Shown: piece by piece, positions 62,715-64,000 of the stretch
Layout of the letters: every line of letters starts with the position of its first letter
Numbering within the stretch: position 1 is the stretch's first letter
NCBI RefSeq assembly: GCF_002975175.1
Contig: NZ_PCNZ01000006.1
Span: 1 to 64,000, forward strand
From: Bacillus sp. MYb209
GTDB taxonomy: Bacteria > Bacillota > Bacilli > Bacillales > Bacillaceae_G
Direction of reading: 5' to 3'
Length of the DNA stretch: 64,000 bases
Made by a program: the position numbers and the translations under genes
Notes under the pieces: generated by a model
The model's database searches: none
The model's input: only the letters and a program-made list of their open reading frames with translations
Told to the model about the DNA's origin: nothing

Positions 62715-63746
62715 CTATTGAAAAGATGCATGAATCTGCTCCAACACCTCATCAATATTATCCTTCGTAATGACAATACCGAAATCTTTCGGGACATTAC
62801 TATCCTCTTCATTCACAACTTTATGCGCAATCATCTGCCCGACTTCCGGTCTGAAATGATGCCCATCCATATAATTATCTAAATTCTTTGTAACGGAATT
62901 GAGATACATGAAATGATGAACTTCCCCAAATACATCTACCGCGTCATGAAGCCACCTTTTATAATCTTCCCATCGCCCTGATTGAATCATCGTACGGAAC
63001 AGAGGCTCTGAAACTGGCGTTGTAAAAATATAAAACTTCGTATTCGGATTATGAGCCTTTACTGTTCCTAATATTTCTTTCATATTTTGATACTCATAAT
63101 TCCCGCCGTAAATCTCTCTACTAAACTTATCTACTTGCGATGCTACTTGTGCATCGCGTTCTTCTTTCGTATAATCACGCATCGATTTTATATTCTCTCG
63201 GTTGTACCGATCAATAGCCGTATTATGATGGATAGAGTTTTCAATTGTATTCTTTGAATAAGTAATCCCGTCCATACTCACATACGATTTGACCGGATAC
63301 AATAAACTTTGTGCCTGATTAATATACACTTCCGGTTTATCAAAGCCGATTTCTCTATTTTTGTTCGTTCCAAGGAAATCTAAACCAAGTACAATAGACT
63401 CTAATTCACTACCTTTTTGTTCTTTTGCATATTCAATATATGCATCATACTCACGCGGATCTGTACTGCTGACCGCATAATTAAATGCGTTTAACCCGGT
63501 GAAGTCATTCTCGTTAATAAAAGTCGTTCTACTACTTCCAAGTATAACTCCATCATATGTAAACGGACGGTATGTTATATAATTTGTTTTCTGCTGTCTC
63601 TCGTTAAACCCGTACTGAACATCATTCCACTTATTTTTATGCGGGAATAACCAAAGAGAATCTATATAGCTATTAAATATCCCGACACCTGCCAGAGGAA
63701 CAAAAACACATACAAAAACGACAATAAGCCAATGTTTGTTTTTCAT
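62715..63746 (-). CDS. SGNH/DltD-like exported acyl-transfer partner
   Basis: The 343-residue protein has an N-terminal membrane anchor (HWLIVVFVCVFVPLAGVGIF) and an extracytoplasmic domain with the GDS-like block DGVILGSSRTTFI and the late YMDGHHFRPEVGQ block (Asp and His of an SGNH-type site). Proteins of this kind follow an MBOAT O-acyltransferase and complete acetyl transfer to wall or capsule polysaccharide. It follows an MBOAT gene here, nine bases apart. The ATG at 63746 has AGGTGG 5 bases before it. Confidence 0.75.
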   Translation of the reverse strand: MKNKHWLIVVFVCVFVPLAGVGIFNSYIDSLWLFPHKNKWNDVQYGFNERQQKTNYITYRPFTYDGVILGSSRTTFINENDFTGLNAFNYAVSSTDPREYDAYIEYAKEQKGSELESIVLGLDFLGTNKNREIGFDKPEVYINQAQSLLYPVKSYVSMDGITYSKNTIENSIHHNTAIDRYNRENIKSMRDYTKEERDAQVASQVDKFSREIYGGNYEYQNMKEILGTVKAHNPNTKFYIFTTPVSEPLFRTMIQSGRWEDYKRWLHDAVDVFGEVHHFMYLNSVTKNLDNYMDGHHFRPEVGQMIAHKVVNEEDSNVPKDFGIVITKDNIDEVLEQIHASFQ

Positions 63747-63755
63747 ATTCTCCAC

Positions 63756-64000
63756 CTAGAAATTAAAGTATAAAAACTCACTAATACTCGTTAAATGTAA
63801 CACGCTATATACGAGCAATACTGCAGTAAATAAAGCAGTCCATACATTCGGACGGAATGAGTCTTTTAACTGAATTGAATTTTTTAAGAAGAAACTAATA
63901 CATAGCGCTCCGAAAATATACGCTACCATTTTCGGATCTAATAAAGAGACATGATACCCTTCTGTAAATGAAACACCGTACTCTTTTAAAAATTGCAGCT
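63756..64000 (-). CDS. MBOAT O-acyltransferase, C-terminal part only
   Basis: The visible 81 residues (LQFLKEYGVSFTEGYHVSLL, then KMVAYIFGALCISFFLKNSI and a final SISEFLYFNF) form the last membrane helices of an MBOAT protein. The ending SEFLYFNF before an SGNH-type gene is typical of PatA/AlgI-like pairs. The rest, with the catalytic His, lies outside the window. It would move acetyl groups across the membrane for polysaccharide modification. Confidence 0.7.
   Translation of the reverse strand, partial: LQFLKEYGVSFTEGYHVSLLDPKMVAYIFGALCISFFLKNSIQLKDSFRPNVWTALFTAVLLVYSVLHLTSISEFLYFNF

Noticed and set aside
1-64000. CRISPR array, tRNA or rRNA genes
   Set aside because: No regularly spaced repeats of CRISPR type and no tRNA or rRNA sequence could be recognised by eye.

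Overview
The window looks like a chromosomal segment of a Bacillus cereus group organism. It is low-GC Gram-positive with strong GGAGG-type ribosome sites. It carries several copies of the group's bcr1 repeat (ATAAA-flanked, about 150 bp), a type III-like membrane penicillinase, an SLH-anchored amidase and a YflJ/DUF2639 protein. No rRNA, tRNA or CRISPR array was seen.

Layout. 1-427 is the end of an IS66-type element that has cut off a pspA-like gene (424-633). 636-5682 holds a membrane protein, an EamA transporter, a DUF4064 protein and a DnaD-like/DnaB-like replication pair. 6138-21932 is an AT-rich defence island. On the minus strand it has an FRG-domain gene overlapping an AIPR gene, then dptF-dptG-dptH, then a DNA cytosine-C5 methyltransferase; a divergent Sau3AI/MutH-family endonuclease gene follows. 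22064-26868 is a citrate/dicarboxylate sensing and uptake locus (binding lipoprotein, response regulator, sensor kinase, divergent MHS transporter with a visible sigma-A promoter and cre site). 27432-29742 has a class A beta-lactamase and small exported proteins. 30341-35930 is a five-gene oligopeptide ABC operon with a bcr1 element inside it. 36950-41881 is a proline/hydroxyproline-type catabolic operon (racemase, symporter, cyclodeaminase/reductase) with a sigma-54 promoter and its divergent activator. 42469-45734 holds small membrane and regulatory genes. 46687-54032 is a 5-aminovalerate/glutarate pathway (permease, GabT, GabD, DUF3870, CsiD, LhgO) with a new 42-residue Cys-rich ORF between related hairpins. 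54411-64000 has an RNA methyltransferase, the SLH amidase, an M42 peptidase, a MazG-like protein, an enoyl-CoA hydratase, and polysaccharide polymerase and acylation genes.

The most interesting region is the defence island. DptFGH normally restricts DNA lacking phosphorothioate and works with DndABCDE, but no dnd modification gene is present in the window. Instead the genes sit beside an m5C methyltransferase and a Sau3AI-like protein whose expected catalytic Glu is Lys (codon 67). The AIPR protein also carries a C-terminal segment that aligns without gaps with the C-terminus of that Sau3AI-like protein. Together this suggests, as inference, a composite system in which cytosine methylation is the self mark, a cleavage-dead Sau3AI homologue and/or the AIPR tail provides site recognition, and DptFGH (with a PD-(D/E)XK-like motif in DptH) acts as effector.
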